NCBI GenBank assembly: GCA_964371655.1
Contig: CAYJOD010000090.1
Coordinates: 1 to 25,576 of the forward strand
Direction of reading: 5' to 3'
Origin: CAZGSN01 sp964371655
GTDB lineage: Bacteria > Desulfobacterota > Binatia > HRBIN30
Length of the DNA stretch: 25,576 bases
Under the pieces are notes generated by a model. The model did no database searches and was not told the origin of the DNA. It saw only the letters and a list, made by a program, of their open reading frames with translations. The first letter of the stretch is position 1; every line of letters begins with the position of its first letter. Position numbers and translations under genes: made by a program. Positions 24,963-25,576 of this stretch are shown here, piece by piece.

Positions 24963-25529
24963 ATGGGACCGGATCCACGATTGGTGCTGCTGTTCAATTA
25001 CTATCGCGACGCGGAGCTGCGCGGAGCCAACCTGCTCTATCGCCTGATGTCGCACTTGGACGACGCCGACTCGCAGGTGAAGCTGTCGGCGCACTTGGCC
25101 GACGAAACCCGGCACGCGTGGTTGTGGACGAAGCGCATTCACGACATCGGCGGGGCGCCGACGAAAGTCGGGGACGGCTATCAGAGCCGCATCGATTTGC
25201 GGGTCGTCCCGCGTACGTTGATCGACATCCTGGCGCTGACGGTGGTGGTCGAGGAGCGTTCCCTGCAGCGCTACCTCGAGCACGCGGCACGTGCCGATGT
25301 CGATCCGGAGACGCGCGCCGTCCTGCACGCGGTCAGCGAGGACGAGAAGTGGCACATCTCCTGGATTCGCAACAAGCTCGAAGAAATCGCCATGGCCGAC
25401 GGTGGCGAAGCCAAGATGCACGAGGCTCTGGAGAAGTACCGCGAGATCGATCGCCAAGTGTACGCCGAGCTGCAGGAGAAGGAGCGCGGCGTTTTCGCAA
25501 CCCAAGACCCCGTAGCCGCTGCGGACTAG
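24963..25529 (+). CDS. Ferritin-like diiron-carboxylate protein
   Basis: A 188-residue all-helical protein of the ferritin-like superfamily, not a recognised named enzyme. All diiron ligands are present in order: Glu18 (RDAELR), Glu48-X-X-His51 (DETRHAW), Glu97/98 (VVEERS), Glu128-X-X-His131 (EDEKWH). This E, ExxH, E, ExxH pattern fits a carboxylate-bridged diiron site as in rubrerythrin, ferritin or MiaE-like enzymes. The helices are about 7-31, 36-62, 85-108 and 115-141, with a charged C-terminal helix to ~174. ATG 24963 is chosen because GGAGGAGG lies just upstream; a TTG frame from 24900 adds a repeat-like leader. Its role (iron handling, oxidant defence or oxygenation) is open. It follows kdsD and A5 and may be a separate transcript. 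Confidence 0.8.
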   Translation: MGPDPRLVLLFNYYRDAELRGANLLYRLMSHLDDADSQVKLSAHLADETRHAWLWTKRIHDIGGAPTKVGDGYQSRIDLRVVPRTLIDILALTVVVEERSLQRYLEHAARADVDPETRAVLHAVSEDEKWHISWIRNKLEEIAMADGGEAKMHEALEKYREIDRQVYAELQEKERGVFATQDPVAAAD

Positions 25530-25576
25530 TAGTGCGATTCCAAATTAACATAGCAATGAGAACTTAGGCGACAGCA
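25530..25576. other. Short 3' remainder
   Basis: The last 47 bases carry the AGTAGTGCGATTCCAAATT stretch and no gene. The window ends here, probably at a contig or slice edge. Confidence 0.5.

Noticed and set aside
20192..25547. The 11-mer GATTCCAAATT near kdsB start and again at the window end
   Set aside because: Many 11-mers are expected to recur by chance in 25 kb, and the flanks do not match.

Overview
This window looks like a GC-rich Gram-negative chromosome fragment, probably the end of a draft or metagenomic contig. Its first ~70 bases are a poly-G/T run that looks like an assembly artefact. A complete set of Kdo (LPS inner-core sugar) genes implies an outer membrane. The gene style (Cys-rich secreted protein with a Thr-Pro linker, acyl-CoA chemistry, kdsB-pyrG-kdsA-kdsD order) suggests a deltaproteobacteria-like or related environmental lineage. 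That placement is inference.

Layout. 128-2674 (-): a glycoside-hydrolase/GT2-glycosyltransferase fusion with membrane segments. 3137-4015 (+): a beta-hydroxyacid dehydrogenase. 4371-6209 (-): a secreted Cys-rich protein. 6210-6948: gene-free, with repeats. 6949-8296 (-): two tandem two-gene modules, a Phd/VapC-type toxin-antitoxin pair followed by a small acidic protein plus a retropepsin-like aspartic protease. 8598-10940 (-): a copper-type P1B ATPase with YHS and heavy-metal-binding N-terminal domains. 11246-14048 (-): an acyl-CoA dehydrogenase and an alpha-methylacyl-CoA racemase-like CoA enzyme. 14204-16884 (+): queG, a SirB1-family gene and a MutT-type Nudix hydrolase. 17093-19768 (-): pyrF and proS. 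20204-24700 (+): kdsB-pyrG-kdsA-kdsD. 24963-25529 (+): a ferritin-like diiron protein.

The genes are mostly ordinary housekeeping or accessory genes; the intergenic DNA is not ordinary. Nearly every gap is filled by short dispersed inverted-repeat elements from about ten sequence families. The clearest (family A) is a ~100 bp purine-arm/pyrimidine-arm palindrome present five times (4087-4191, 8421-8527, 12674-12780, 19862-19957, 24705-24811). One arm is nearly identical between copies: 58 of 59 positions match between the first and the last, in opposite orientation. Other families are hairpins or paired arms built of ~10 bp reiterations (16268-16418, 16919-17072, 17915-18041, 23533-23636), a GTAGCC...GGCTAC element (6647-6722 and a relative at 6760-6843), and CCTCCC/GGGAGG hairpins. 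No transposase or RAYT gene lies in the window, so how these elements move or what they do is open.

Functional links: KdsD, KdsA and KdsB supply CMP-Kdo, and PyrG supplies the CTP that KdsB uses. KdsC and the Lpt genes are not here. The acyl-CoA dehydrogenase and racemase-like enzyme probably act on branched or unusual acyl-CoAs. The four small genes at 6949-8296 form a two-module accessory patch.
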